Under the pieces are notes generated by a model. The model saw only the letters and a list, made by a program, of their open reading frames with translations, ran no database searches and was not told where the DNA came from. From NCBI GenBank assembly GCA_035759585.1, contig DASTUP010000187.1, positions 1 through 64,000 on the forward strand: 64,000 nt of DNA. The letters run 5' to 3'. A program made the translations under genes and the position numbers. Source of the DNA: CAMLLJ01 sp035759585 (GTDB lineage Bacteria > Gemmatimonadota > Gemmatimonadetes > Gemmatimonadales > GWC2-71-9). This document shows positions 26,309 through 34,439 of the stretch, one piece after another. Positions within the stretch are counted from its first letter, which is position 1. Each line of letters opens with the position of its first letter.

Positions 26309-26803
26309 CTAGCTCTTCGGCGCCTCGGCCGCCGCCCGGTGCGACGGCCGGCCTGCCCCCACGGCCACGAGCGTGCGCACCATGTCCCCGGCGCGCTTGA
26401 GGACGCCGCGCGCGTTGTCGTAGGAGAGCGTCTCGAGTGCCTCCTCGAGCACGCACCAGCGGCAGGCGGTGATGCCCTCGTCGAGCTGCGGCGCGGCATC
26501 GCCGTCGCGCGACTCGAGCAGGAAGAAGTGGCAATACTTGTGGATGTGGCGCCCGCGAAAGCGAAAGTGCCAGTCGATGATCCGGATCGGCCCCTGGATC
26601 CGCAGGTCGGTGAGCCCCGTCTCCTCCGTCGTCTCGCGAAGCGCCGCTTCCGAGGGAGTCTCCCCCTCTTCGAGATGCCCTTTCGGGAATCCCCAGTTGT
26701 CGTACGAATCCCGGATCAGCAGGAATCGCGCGATACCGTCGGCCGAGCGGCGGAAGACGATCCCGCCGGCGCTCACTTCGAGGTCAGGCCTGCGCTTCGA
26801 CAT
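26309..26803 (-). CDS. NUDIX hydrolase
   Basis: This 164-residue protein has a complete Nudix box: GHLEEGETPSEAALRE followed by TTEETGL, at about residues 42-64, with all catalytic Glu residues. Its N-terminus (SAGGIVFRR) and GFPKG loop resemble diadenosine polyphosphate or diphosphoinositol-type hydrolases, but the substrate is not certain. It shares one base with the MlaD stop (TGATG) and lies just before the AraC-type gene, so it is part of the same transcript. Confidence 0.9.
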   Translation of the reverse strand: MSKRRPDLEVSAGGIVFRRSADGIARFLLIRDSYDNWGFPKGHLEEGETPSEAALRETTEETGLTDLRIQGPIRIIDWHFRFRGRHIHKYCHFFLLESRDGDAAPQLDEGITACRWCVLEEALETLSYDNARGVLKRAGDMVRTLVAVGAGRPSHRAAAEAPKS

Positions 26804-27813
26804 CAGAACACCGAGATCTTGATGTACTTCCGCGGGTGCGCCTGGAAGTCGGTGAGGAGCTCGCGGAACTGCTTCATCGTCGCGGTCGTTTCCCGATAGA
26901 GCGTGGAGTCGGTGGCGAGCATGCCGAGCGTCCCGTCCCCGCTGTGGATCCGGGTGAGGAGCGTGTCCATCGAGGCCATCACGCGGACGAGGCTCGCCTG
27001 CTGGCCGTTCATGGCCGCCATCAGCTCGCGGAAGTCGGCGGAAGCGGCGCGGAGGTCGGTGCTCGCGGCGCTGCCGTTGGCGAGGATCGTCACGAACTGT
27101 CCCTGCCCTGTCGCGCTGTCGATGCGCGCCACGGTCCGGTCGAGGTTGCGCGCGACGTTCGCGAACGCGCCGGCGGTGACCTCCGCGTCCGCACCGACGC
27201 GGTCGAGGCGCGCCGCCTGCGCCTGGGTGAACGTCACGAGCCGGCTCGAGATGCCGGCGAGGTCGAGCACGCTCTGGCGGAACTCGCGAAGTGCCGTGCT
27301 GTCGAAGGCGCCCTGGATGCGCGTGGTCACTTCCGCGATGTCGCCGGCGATGCGGCTCGCCTGCGCGGTGAGCTGGCCGATGTCGGGAAGTGTCGCGCCC
27401 GGCCATGCCTCGCCACCGGCGCGGTCGCTCTCGAGGAGAAGCGCGCGGACGTTCGGGTCCACCGGCAGCGGCTCGAGCGGAATGATGTTCGCGGCCCAGC
27501 CGCCGAAAAGACTGGCGGAGGATGCGATGACCGCCGGCTTCTCCGGCAGCTCCACGTCGGGGCTTTCGATCGTGAGGTCCGCGACGACCCACTCGTCGGA
27601 CGTGAGGCGGATTCCCGTGACCTTGCCGACGCGGACGCCACGGAGCGTCACGGGGTTGCCCACCTGCAATCCATCGACCGTGCGGAATCGCGCGGGATAG
27701 GTGCGGTCCTCCCCGCGCAGGTCCGCCCCGCTCAGCCAGAGCGCTCCGGCGATGATCACGGCAAGTGCGCCGAGCACCGATGCGCCGACCGCGAATTCGT
27801 TGCCTCGTTTCAC
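26803..27813 (-). CDS. mlaD: MlaD/Mce domain protein
   Basis: This 336-residue protein has one N-terminal transmembrane helix (about residues 10-29) and a single MCE domain (TYPARFRTVDGLQVGNPVTL, then GVRVGKVTGI), followed by a long helical region. It is the periplasmic substrate-binding ring of an Mla-type lipid transporter linking inner and outer membranes. It overlaps mlaF by ATGA. The long helical C-terminus, with no cysteine lipobox, suggests the Gram-negative extended type. Confidence 0.9.
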   Translation of the reverse strand: MKRGNEFAVGASVLGALAVIIAGALWLSGADLRGEDRTYPARFRTVDGLQVGNPVTLRGVRVGKVTGIRLTSDEWVVADLTIESPDVELPEKPAVIASSASLFGGWAANIIPLEPLPVDPNVRALLLESDRAGGEAWPGATLPDIGQLTAQASRIAGDIAEVTTRIQGAFDSTALREFRQSVLDLAGISSRLVTFTQAQAARLDRVGADAEVTAGAFANVARNLDRTVARIDSATGQGQFVTILANGSAASTDLRAASADFRELMAAMNGQQASLVRVMASMDTLLTRIHSGDGTLGMLATDSTLYRETTATMKQFRELLTDFQAHPRKYIKISVF

Positions 27814-28562
27814 CGTTCCGGCCTCCGGAGAGAAAGGGTCGCATCCGGGCGGCCCTCGATGAACTGTCGCACCACCGGGTCGTCGGTCTCGCGCATCTCC
27901 GCCGCTGCCCCCACCTGCCTGATCCGTCCCTCGTACAGCATGGCCACGCGATCGCCGGCCGTGAACGCGCTCCGCATGTCGTGCGTGACGATTACGCCGG
28001 TCACGCCGAGGTCGCGCGTCCGCACCATGAGCTCGTCCATGACGGCCGACGTGACCGGATCGAGGCCAGTCGTCGGCTCGTCGTAGAGGATGTAGGCGGG
28101 CTTGAGCGCAATGGCGCGCGCCACCCCGACCCGCTTTCGCATTCCGCCGGACAGCTCCGAGGGAAATTTCTCCCCCGCGTCCCCGAGTCCGACCACGCCG
28201 AGACTCTCGTCGATCCGCTCGCGGATCTCCCCGTCGCCGAGGCCGCGGCGCCGGAGGCCGAGGGCGATGTTCTCGTCGACGGTCATCGAGTCGAAGAGCG
28301 CCGCCGACTGGAAGACATATCCGATCTTTCCCCGCAGCCGGACCAGCTCGTCCGCATCCATCGATCCGACGACGTCACCGTCCACCGCGACTTCGCCCGC
28401 ATCGGGCTGCAGCAGCCCGACGATGCACTTGAGCATGACGCTCTTTCCGGTGCCGGAGTAGCCGATGATGACGGTGTTCGTTCCCTCGGGCACCTCGAGC
28501 GAGAGGCCGCGCAGGATCTCGCGCGTGCCGAAGGCCTTGTGGACCTCACGCAGCTCGATCAT
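27810..28562 (-). CDS. mlaF: Mla-type ABC transporter ATPase
   Basis: This 250-residue ATPase has Walker A GYSGTGKSVMLK (about residues 34-45), signature LSGGMRKRVGVARAIA, Walker B AYILYDEPTTGLD and an H-loop in VTHD. It powers lipid movement through MlaE and MlaD. The GYSGTGKS variant of the P-loop, with Tyr and Thr, is common in this subfamily. It starts four bases after the mlaE stop. Confidence 0.95.
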   Translation of the reverse strand: MIELREVHKAFGTREILRGLSLEVPEGTNTVIIGYSGTGKSVMLKCIVGLLQPDAGEVAVDGDVVGSMDADELVRLRGKIGYVFQSAALFDSMTVDENIALGLRRRGLGDGEIRERIDESLGVVGLGDAGEKFPSELSGGMRKRVGVARAIALKPAYILYDEPTTGLDPVTSAVMDELMVRTRDLGVTGVIVTHDMRSAFTAGDRVAMLYEGRIRQVGAAAEMRETDDPVVRQFIEGRPDATLSLRRPER

Positions 28563-28566
28563 GCGC

Positions 28567-29325
28567 TCACAGCAGGACGAGTGCCCAGAAGGCGTCGAGC
28601 ACGAGGATCGACTCGCAGCCGAGCACCACGGCGCGCGTGGTCGCCGCGCCGACGCCCTCGGCGCCGCCGAGCGCGGTCAGTCCCTTGTAGCAGCCCATGA
28701 GCGCGACGGCGGCGCCGAAGCTCGCGCTCTTCACGAGCCCGAACCAGACGTCCTTGAACTGGTAGAACTGGCGCAGGCCCTTCCAGAACTCCTGGGTCGA
28801 GAGGTCGAGCAGATTCACCGCGGTGATCCACCCCGCGAGCACGCCGACCGCCATGGCGAAGGCAGTGACGATCGGGAACATGATCGTCGCGGCGAGGACG
28901 CGAGGCACCGCGAGGTAGGACCGCGGATCGTAGGCGAGCGTCTCGAGCGCATCCACCTGCTCCGTCACCTTCATCGTGCCGAGCTCGGCTGCGATGTTGG
29001 CGCCGACGCGGCCGGCGAGCGCCATGCCGGTCAGCACGGGGCCGAGCTCCATCATCACCGTCTTGCCGACGAGCGCCCCGACGAAGTAGAGGGGACTGGC
29101 GCCGGTGAAGATGTAGGAGGAAAGGAGGGCGAGGACGATGCCGGTGAAGACGGCGATGAAGAGCGCGATCGGAATGGAATCGACGCCCAGCCGCCGCATC
29201 TGGACGACCAGGTGGGAGCGCCATGTGGCGATATCGCCCAGGGCGCGAGCTGCCCCGAGGGTCCACCGCCCCACATGCGCCACGAAACGGCCCCACTGAG
29301 GGGCGGCGATCGCGGTACGCTGCAC
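28567..29325 (-). CDS. mlaE: Mla-type ABC transporter permease
   Basis: This 252-residue permease has five membrane segments and the family motifs GPVLTGMALAGRVGANIAAE and LGTMKVTEQVDALE. It is the first gene of the mlaE-F-D string, followed by NUDIX and AraC-type genes. MlaB and MlaC are not encoded here. No clear promoter is visible in the 70 bases upstream, before repeat copy B. Confidence 0.95.
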   Translation of the reverse strand: MQRTAIAAPQWGRFVAHVGRWTLGAARALGDIATWRSHLVVQMRRLGVDSIPIALFIAVFTGIVLALLSSYIFTGASPLYFVGALVGKTVMMELGPVLTGMALAGRVGANIAAELGTMKVTEQVDALETLAYDPRSYLAVPRVLAATIMFPIVTAFAMAVGVLAGWITAVNLLDLSTQEFWKGLRQFYQFKDVWFGLVKSASFGAAVALMGCYKGLTALGGAEGVGAATTRAVVLGCESILVLDAFWALVLL

Positions 29326-29396
29326 GATTGAAGCTACGGGGAGTGGGGGAGGGTGTCTAGGGACTGGGATTCCGGGTACGGGGAGGTATTAACTGC

Positions 29397-29613
29397 GCGC
29401 ACGAAACCACGAAAGGACGAAAGGCACCATGGTCGCGACAGCCTCCGCTCCCCTGGCGGGGATCGAAAGGAATTGTCTGTGGGCTCCCTGCACGCCCGAC
29501 GCGCGGAGCCGCCGGGAAAGCCCACAAAGACAAAAGCTCCAGACCCACCAAGGGCATGGAGCCGCAACTCCTCCCGACCCCGGCACCTTTCGTCCTTTCG
29601 TGTTTTCGTGTGC
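29397..29613. repeat. dispersed structured repeat, copy B
   Basis: A 217-base copy starts GCGCACGAAACCACGAAAGG and ends TTTTCGTGTGC. Hairpin 1 is TGTGGGCT (29478-29485) with AGCCCACA (29519-29526); hairpin 2 is GCTCCA (29536-29541) with TGGAGC (29557-29562). Both differ from copy A by paired changes. It lies between mlaE and the sigma factor gene, ending 15 bases from the latter's stop. Confidence 0.85.
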
Positions 29614-29627
29614 TGTTTGTTACCCAG

Positions 29628-30629
29628 CTAAGCCGCGAAGCTGGCCAGTGCGCGCCCGACGTCGCCTTCCCGGAGCCTCTTCAGGGCGCGGTCGCGAAGC
29701 TGGCGCACGCGCTCGCGGGTGACACCGAGCATGCCGCCGATCTCCTCGAGCGTGTGCTCGCGGCCGCCGTCGAGCCCGAAGTAGAGCCGCAGGACCTTCG
29801 CGTCACGCGGGGGAAGTGTCCGGAGCGCCTGCTCGATTTCTTCGGTGAGGAAGCGATCCATGGCCGCGGATTCGGTGTCTCCCTGGTCGTCCGCGACGAA
29901 GCGGTCGATCAGCGAGCGGTCTCCCTCCGGGTCCAGCGGCGCGTCGAGGCGGACCTCGCTCGTGTTGAGCGCAGCCAGTGACTGCACCACATCGAGCGAG
30001 AGGTTCGTCGCCGCGCTGATCTCTTCCGGCGTGGGCTCCCGCCGCAGCTCCTGCCGCAGCGCTTCGGCAGTGCGCACGATGCGCGAGAGATCGGCCGTGC
30101 GGTTGAGCGGCACGCGCACCGTGCGCCCCTGGCGGGCGAGGGCGGCGAGAATCGCCTGGCGGATCCACCAGACCGCGTACGAAATGAACTTGACGCCCTG
30201 GTCCGGATCGAACTTCCGGGCGGCGGTCATCAGGCCGACGTTTCCCTCCCCGATCAGGTCCGTGAGCGGCATCCCCCGGTTCTGATATTTCTTCGCCACG
30301 GAGATCACGAAGCGGAGATTCCGCTTCACCAGCTCCTGCATGGCCTCCTGGTCTCCCAGCCGCACGCGCTTGGCGATGGCGATCTCCTGCTGCGCCGTGA
30401 GGAGCGGGGTGAGGCTCACCTCATGAAGGTACTGATCGAGGATGTCCTTGTCGGCATCGTAGACGCCGAGGGACTTGGAGGTCTCGCGCTTCCGGCCGCG
30501 GCGCGACCTGGCCGTGGGGGAATGCGCGAGGATCTCCGCCATCGTCATGTCGTCCGTTATGGCGGGAATCGACTCGTCAGGCGGGCGCTTGGTGGCACGC
30601 TTGGGGGGCTCGTCCTTCTTCTTCGTCAT
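29628..30629 (-). CDS. RNA polymerase sigma-70 factor, RpoD/group 2 type
   Basis: This 333-residue sigma factor has region 1.2 (LDQYLHEVSLTPLLTAQQE), region 2 with NLRFVISVAKKYQNRGMPL and YAVWWIRQAI, region 3, and region 4 with the helix-turn-helix LEEIGGMLGVTRERVRQL. It lacks the long region 1.1 and the large insert of primary E. coli RpoD. It could be the primary sigma of the species or a close stress paralogue; the strong conservation favours a housekeeping-type specificity. A Lys/Arg-rich N-terminal 50 residues precede region 1.2. It is transcribed away from the tRNA cluster. Confidence 0.92.
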   Translation of the reverse strand: MTKKKDEPPKRATKRPPDESIPAITDDMTMAEILAHSPTARSRRGRKRETSKSLGVYDADKDILDQYLHEVSLTPLLTAQQEIAIAKRVRLGDQEAMQELVKRNLRFVISVAKKYQNRGMPLTDLIGEGNVGLMTAARKFDPDQGVKFISYAVWWIRQAILAALARQGRTVRVPLNRTADLSRIVRTAEALRQELRREPTPEEISAATNLSLDVVQSLAALNTSEVRLDAPLDPEGDRSLIDRFVADDQGDTESAAMDRFLTEEIEQALRTLPPRDAKVLRLYFGLDGGREHTLEEIGGMLGVTRERVRQLRDRALKRLREGDVGRALASFAA

Positions 30630-30678
30630 GAGTGCAAAAGTACTCCCCGAATCACGCCGCCGCGCCGGTCGCCGCAGC

Positions 30679-30708
30679 TTGACGCGACGCCGGTGGACTG
30701 GCTAACTT
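30679..30708 (+). promoter_or_regulatory. putative promoter of the tRNA cluster
   Basis: TTGACG (30679-30684), an 18-base spacer and TAACTT (30703-30708) lie 130 bases before tRNA-Ala in the 208-base gap upstream. Nothing else is seen in that gap. Confidence 0.45.
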
Positions 30709-30837
30709 TCCGTGCTGCCGCATCATTGCGTCCTTCTCGTCGATTTGCAAGACGCCGCGCCGAGGGTTGCGCGGAGTCGGGCTGGGAAAGGGGCGCGGCA
30801 GGTGCGGGAGCGGGCGTGCAAGGCGCCCGGAACAGCC

Positions 30838-30910
30838 GGGGGCGTAGCTCAGTTGGGAGAGCGCGTGAATGGCATTCACGAGGTCAGGGGTTCGATCCCC
30901 CTCGCCTCCA
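30838..30910 (+). tRNA. tRNA-Ala (GGC)
   Basis: 73 bases; acceptor GGGGGCG pairs with CGCCTCC (one G-T), loop ATGGCAT gives anticodon GGC, and the T-loop GGTTCGATCCCC is standard. CCA is not encoded. Confidence 0.97.
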
Positions 30911-31007
30911 CTCGGTGCCGGGTTGCGGGAATCCCGGCAGGAGCGGTCCGGCAGGGTCGAATGAGTTGCGCGGAGGGGGGCCGCTTGCTAGACTCCCCGT
31001 CCGCTTC

Positions 31008-31080
31008 GCGGGAATAGCTCAGTTGGTAGAGCACAACCTTGCCAAGGTTGGGGTCGCGGGTTCGAGTCCCGTTTCCCGCT
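31008..31080 (+). tRNA. tRNA-Gly (GCC)
   Basis: 73 bases; acceptor GCGGGAA with TTCCCGC, anticodon loop TTGCCAA, discriminator T. CCA is not encoded. Confidence 0.97.
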
Positions 31081-31089
31081 TCTCGACGG

Positions 31090-31117
31090 AGGGCGAGGCA
31101 GGCCTCGCCCCTACGGG
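31090..31117. repeat. REP-like palindrome
   Basis: GGGCGAGGC-A-GGCCTCGCCC followed by CTACGGGG. On the other strand it reads CCCCGTAGGGGCGAGG, a widely scattered type of short extragenic palindrome in many GC-rich genomes. It sits between two tRNA genes. Confidence 0.6.
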
Positions 31118-31155
31118 GTGTACCGACGTTGCAGGGCCGATGTCCAGGCCCGCGT

Positions 31156-31229
31156 CGCGGGGTGGAGCAGTCTGGTAGCTCGCCGGGCTCATAACCCGGA
31201 GGTCGTGGGTTCAAATCCCACCCCCGCTA
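31156..31229 (+). tRNA. initiator tRNA-fMet (CAT)
   Basis: 74 bases; loop CTCATAA and three consecutive G-C pairs in the anticodon stem (GGG/CCC) mark it as the initiator. The first acceptor pair is a C-T mismatch instead of the usual C-A, still unpaired. CCA is not encoded. Confidence 0.95.
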
Positions 31230-31266
31230 TCGATTGATGGTGTGATCCGATGGTGTAGTCAGAGAG

Positions 31267-31358
31267 GCGGACAGACGGACAGGCCGGTTACGGTGCGCTC
31301 CGCGCCTTGGCGAGCCTCAGGGCGTCGGAGCCAGCCGGCCGCCTGTCCGCCTGTCCGC
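31267..31358. repeat. long inverted repeat between tRNA genes
   Basis: GCGGACAGACGGACAGGCCGG (31267-31287) pairs, with small gaps, with CCGGCC-GCCTGTCC and GCCTGTCCGC (31335-31358). It encloses about 47 bases with further pairing potential. Confidence 0.7.
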
Positions 31359-31371
31359 TTCAGCATTCGAA

Positions 31372-31445
31372 GGGCGCTTAGCTCAGTTGGTTAGAGCGCC
31401 ACGTTGACATCGTGGAGGTCACAAGTTCGAGTCTTGTAGCGCCCA
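31372..31445 (+). tRNA. tRNA-Val (GAC)
   Basis: 74 bases; acceptor GGGCGCT with AGCGCCC, anticodon loop TTGACAT. CCA is not encoded. Confidence 0.97.
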
Positions 31446-31461
31446 TGTACCATCGCAGTAC

Positions 31462-31535
31462 GCGCCCATAGCTCAATTGGATAGAGCATCTGACTACGGA
31501 TCAGAAGGTTTGAGGTTCGAGTCCTCATGGGCGCA
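31462..31535 (+). tRNA. tRNA-Arg (ACG)
   Basis: 74 bases; acceptor GCGCCCA with TGGGCGC, anticodon loop CTACGGA. The A34 is expected to be edited to inosine by TadA. CCA is not encoded. Confidence 0.97.
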
Positions 31536-31595
31536 CTACGGGAGGCAGGTCACGGGAGACTCGAGTCTCGAGACCCGAGTCAGGCAGCCCGTGCA

Positions 31596-31670
31596 CGGGG
31601 CGTAGCGCAGCCCGGTTAGCGCGCCTGCTTCGGGAGCAGGAGGTCCCCGGTTCAAATCCGGGCGCCCCGA
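31596..31670 (+). tRNA. tRNA-Pro (CGG)
   Basis: 75 bases; acceptor CGGGGCG with CGCCCCG, anticodon loop TTCGGGA, T-loop GGTTCAAATCC. CCA is not encoded. It is the last tRNA of the cluster. Confidence 0.97.
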
Positions 31671-31673
31671 TCG

Positions 31674-31723
31674 AGAAAAAAGCAGAACGCCGTGTCCCTC
31701 CAGGCACGGCGTTCTGCTTTTCT
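31674..31723 (+). terminator. terminator of the tRNA cluster
   Basis: AGCAGAACGCCGTG (31681-31694) pairs with CACGGCGTTCTGCT (31705-31718) across a ten-base loop. An A-run lies before the stem and TTTTCT after it, so it can work in both directions. Confidence 0.9.
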
Positions 31724-31753
31724 CGGCGCAGAGTTGCCTGGACACATGCGCTG

Positions 31754-32176
31754 TCAGCGATCGACGGGCCCGCCGGGTGCGGTGGCGAGGTGCCGGCGGA
31801 ACCAGTCCCGCGCGAGCACGGCCACCTGCTCGAGCGTTCCGGGCTCCTCGAACAAGTGAGTGGCGCCCGGAACGATGTCCAGCCGCACCTCAGCCACCAT
31901 TCGCGCTCGTGCCGCTTCGTTCCGCGACCCGACGATGAGGAGCGTCGGCGAGCGGACCTGCGGCAGTGCTTCGCCCGCCAGGTCCGGCCGGCCCCCGCGC
32001 GAAACGACGGCACCAACCGCACGCGGCCGCTCCGCGCGACGTACCGATTGCGCGAGCTGAAGCGGCTGCTGCCGCTCTCGTGCGGATGGAGGGTAGGCCC
32101 CGTTACCCGGACGGGAGGTAAGGGTCGTCACCCATCGAGCAGACTCGAGCATCATCGCATCGGTGACCATGCTCAC
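31754..32176 (-). pseudogene. remnant of a dienelactone-hydrolase-type alpha/beta hydrolase
   Basis: Only the C-terminal third of an alpha/beta hydrolase is readable: AVGAVVSRGGRPDLAGEALP, SPTLLIVGSR and IVPGATHLFEEPGTLEQVAV, with the His of the catalytic triad in GATHLFEEP. The nucleophile-serine domain is missing, and the loop between IVGSR and the His motif is shorter than in the family. The upstream 50 residues are unrelated. This hydrolase is commonly encoded next to, or fused with, a phosphoribosyltransferase like the neighbour at 32231, so this is probably a decayed partner gene. Confidence 0.6.
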
Positions 32177-32230
32177 ATCCAGGCGCGCACCAACCGGCTA
32201 CGCTGCGACTCCCGCCGGAAGGAGCTCACC

Positions 32231-32908
32231 ATGGGTGCCCGATTCCGCAATCGCGAGGAGGCCGGCCTCCGGCTCGCCGCTGAACTCTCGACCTACGCCG
32301 GCCGGCGGGAGGTCATCGTGCTCGCGCTTCCGCGGGGTGGCGTGCCGGTCGCCTACGAGGTGGCGCGCGCGCTCGACGCGCCGCTCGATGTGTTGGTCGT
32401 GCGCAAGCTCGGCCTGCCGGGCCACGAGGAACTCGCCATGGGCGCCCTTGCGAGCGGCGGCGTACGGCTGCTGGATGAGGAAGTCCTGGGAACGTTTCGC
32501 GTGAGCCAGCCCCACATCGACCGCGTCATGGCGGTCGAACAGAAAGAGCTCGATCGCCGTGAGCGGCAGTACCGCGGCGACCGGCCATTCCCCGACCTCA
32601 CGGATCGAACGGTGATCCTGGTGGACGATGGCCTCGCCACCGGCTCCACCATGCGCGCCGCCGTCAAGGCGCTGCGCCTCAAGCGGCCCGCCCGGATCGT
32701 CGTCGCCGTGCCCGTTTCCGCCCCCGAGACGTGCGACGCGTTCCGGAGCGTCGCCGACGAGATCGTCTGCGCCGTGACACCCGAGCCGTTCTACGCCGTG
32801 GGACTCTGGTACGAGGATTTTTCCCAGACGACCGACGAAGAGGTCAGCGACCTGCTGGCCCGGGCGCAGGCTTCCACACCTCCGGCCGCCGCCGCGCCCG
32901 GTCAGTAG
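32231..32908 (+). CDS. phosphoribosyltransferase family protein
   Basis: This 225-residue protein has the type I phosphoribosyltransferase fold. The PRPP loop is VILVDDGLATGSTMRAA (about residues 123-139), and the hood has LALPRGGVPVAYEVA. The ATG at 32231 is preceded by GGAAGGAG six to nine bases before. The substrate base is unknown; this group is distant from nucleotide-salvage enzymes and is often found with or fused to a dienelactone-hydrolase-like domain, whose remnant lies divergently upstream. The last 15 residues are Ala/Pro-rich. Confidence 0.88.
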   Translation: MGARFRNREEAGLRLAAELSTYAGRREVIVLALPRGGVPVAYEVARALDAPLDVLVVRKLGLPGHEELAMGALASGGVRLLDEEVLGTFRVSQPHIDRVMAVEQKELDRRERQYRGDRPFPDLTDRTVILVDDGLATGSTMRAAVKALRLKRPARIVVAVPVSAPETCDAFRSVADEIVCAVTPEPFYAVGLWYEDFSQTTDEEVSDLLARAQASTPPAAAAPGQ

Positions 32909-33000
32909 CAATCGAAAGCGTAGACCGTTGCGCGATTCCGCCGCGGGGTAGATTCCGCTGCGATGACCACACTTATGCCACGCTGCCGGACCTCGTCGCA

Positions 33001-33618
33001 ATGAACGCCGCCCTCGTCATTTTCGACCTGGCCGGCACTTTCGTCTTTGCGCTGAGCGGTGCGATGGCGGCGATCAAGCACCGGCTCGATCTGTTCGGTG
33101 TCCTCGTCCTTTCGTTCGCCGCCGGCAACGTCGGCGGCATCACCCGCGACCTCCTCCTCGGCGCCACACCGCCACCAGCGATCAGCGACTGGCGGTACAT
33201 CGGCGTTTCGCTCCTCGCCGGACTCATCACCTTCGCCTGGTCGCCGATCATCGATCGCCTGCGCAGCCCGGTCCTCGTCCTCGACGCTGCCGGTCTCGCC
33301 CTCTTTGCCGTCTCGGGCGCGCTGAAGGCGACTGCTGCGGGGCTGAATCCGGCCGCCTCGATCCTGCTCGGCGTCCTCACGGGTGTGGGAGGCGGGATGC
33401 TGCGGGATGTGCTCGTATCCGAAGTCCCCGCCGTGCTGCGTGGCGAGCTCTACGCCTCGGCGGCGCTGGCCGGTGCGGCCACAGTCGTTCTTGCACGCCT
33501 GCTGGCGTTGCCCACTCCGGTCGGCGCGATCTCCGGGGCGACGCTCTGCTTCATCCTGAGATACCTGGCCATCCGGCGCGGCTGGCGGTTGCCGATCGCC
33601 CGGCACCTGCCGGAATGA
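33001..33618 (+). CDS. TRIC family trimeric cation channel (YicG/YadS type)
   Basis: This 205-residue membrane protein has seven hydrophobic segments and the internal duplication of the family. Each half has an ALSGAM or AVSGALKA motif and then GGITRDLLLG or GGGMLRDVLV. Prokaryotic TRIC channels conduct K+ or Na+ in the inner membrane. There is no strong ribosome binding site before the ATG. It ends at a stem-loop and converges on the lipoprotein gene. Confidence 0.92.
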   Translation: MNAALVIFDLAGTFVFALSGAMAAIKHRLDLFGVLVLSFAAGNVGGITRDLLLGATPPPAISDWRYIGVSLLAGLITFAWSPIIDRLRSPVLVLDAAGLALFAVSGALKATAAGLNPAASILLGVLTGVGGGMLRDVLVSEVPAVLRGELYASAALAGAATVVLARLLALPTPVGAISGATLCFILRYLAIRRGWRLPIARHLPE

Positions 33619-33621
33619 GAA

Positions 33622-33651
33622 CGCCCCTTCCGGTTGTGACCGGAAGGGGCG
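33622..33651 (+). terminator. stem-loop between convergent genes
   Basis: CGCCCCTTCCGG (33622-33633) and CCGGAAGGGGCG (33640-33651) form a perfect 12-bp stem with a six-base loop. No T-run follows on either strand, so it may act as a transcript-end stabiliser. Confidence 0.65.
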
Positions 33652-33672
33652 GGCATTCCGCGCCGAGCCTGC

Positions 33673-34311
33673 CTAGCGCAGCGACACCATCTCCGTCGAC
33701 CGCAGCGTGAGCTCCGTGCCTGCCGGCAGGACGGCTTCGACGTCGCCCGAGCCGAGCGAGATCACGGTACCTGCGGCGGCGCCGATCGCAGCGCCCAGCA
33801 CGATGTTCTTGAGGTCGGCATCGCCGACCACGGCGCCTAGCACCGCGCCTGCGGCCGCACCGATTCCGGCCTTCTCCAGGGTCTCGCTCCGCGAGTCACC
33901 CCGAGTCTCCACGGCCGTCTGTACGACGTCGGCATCGAACGCGTAGTCGCGCCCGTCGATGGTGATCCGGTCGAAATCGAGCCTGATATAGGCGTTGTCC
34001 CCTGCACGATCGGAATTGTCCAGCCCCGTCACGGTGCCATGAACCTTCGCGCCGACCGGGACGACCGTCGAGCCGTTCTGCGCCGTAATCGCCTGCGTGA
34101 CGGTTGCGGTGAAGCGATCGCCCGCCTGGTTCCGGTCCGTCCCGAGCGAGTCGTCGAGGCGCGCGTGCAGGGTGCTTCCTTCCGGCAGCGAGGCGGCGGT
34201 CGTCGGCGCTTCGGCAGCCGGCGCCGGCGCTTCATACCCTTCGACCGTGGCACCTCTCGAGCAGGCAGCGGTCCCGAGCACTGCCAGGACCGCGATAGCG
34301 TGCATTCTCAT
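33673..34311 (-). CDS. glycine-zipper lipoprotein
   Basis: This 212-residue protein starts at ATG 34311 with a lipobox (LGTAACSRG). A beta-rich middle (residues 40-130) is followed by a glycine zipper: GIGAAAGAVLGAVVGDADLK and then IVLGAAIGAAAGTVISLG. This fits envelope lipoproteins of the YMGG/OmpA-linked type with a two-helix membrane-inserting hairpin. Function unknown. It ends convergent with the TRIC gene. Confidence 0.75.
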   Translation of the reverse strand: MRMHAIAVLAVLGTAACSRGATVEGYEAPAPAAEAPTTAASLPEGSTLHARLDDSLGTDRNQAGDRFTATVTQAITAQNGSTVVPVGAKVHGTVTGLDNSDRAGDNAYIRLDFDRITIDGRDYAFDADVVQTAVETRGDSRSETLEKAGIGAAAGAVLGAVVGDADLKNIVLGAAIGAAAGTVISLGSGDVEAVLPAGTELTLRSTEMVSLR

Positions 34312-34439
34312 GTCTCGTATGCCTCCAGATGCGGGTGCAACCATCCAGTCATCGAACCAGCAGTGCCTCCCAAGCTAGTCCGCGGCCCTGGATTCCCCGG
34401 TGACCGGAGTCACGCGCACCCTGCGGAGGGATCCGCGCC

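Noticed and set aside
30838..31670. Integration site or integrase near the tRNA genes
   Set aside because: No integrase, att-like duplicate of a tRNA end or foreign-looking genes are present.
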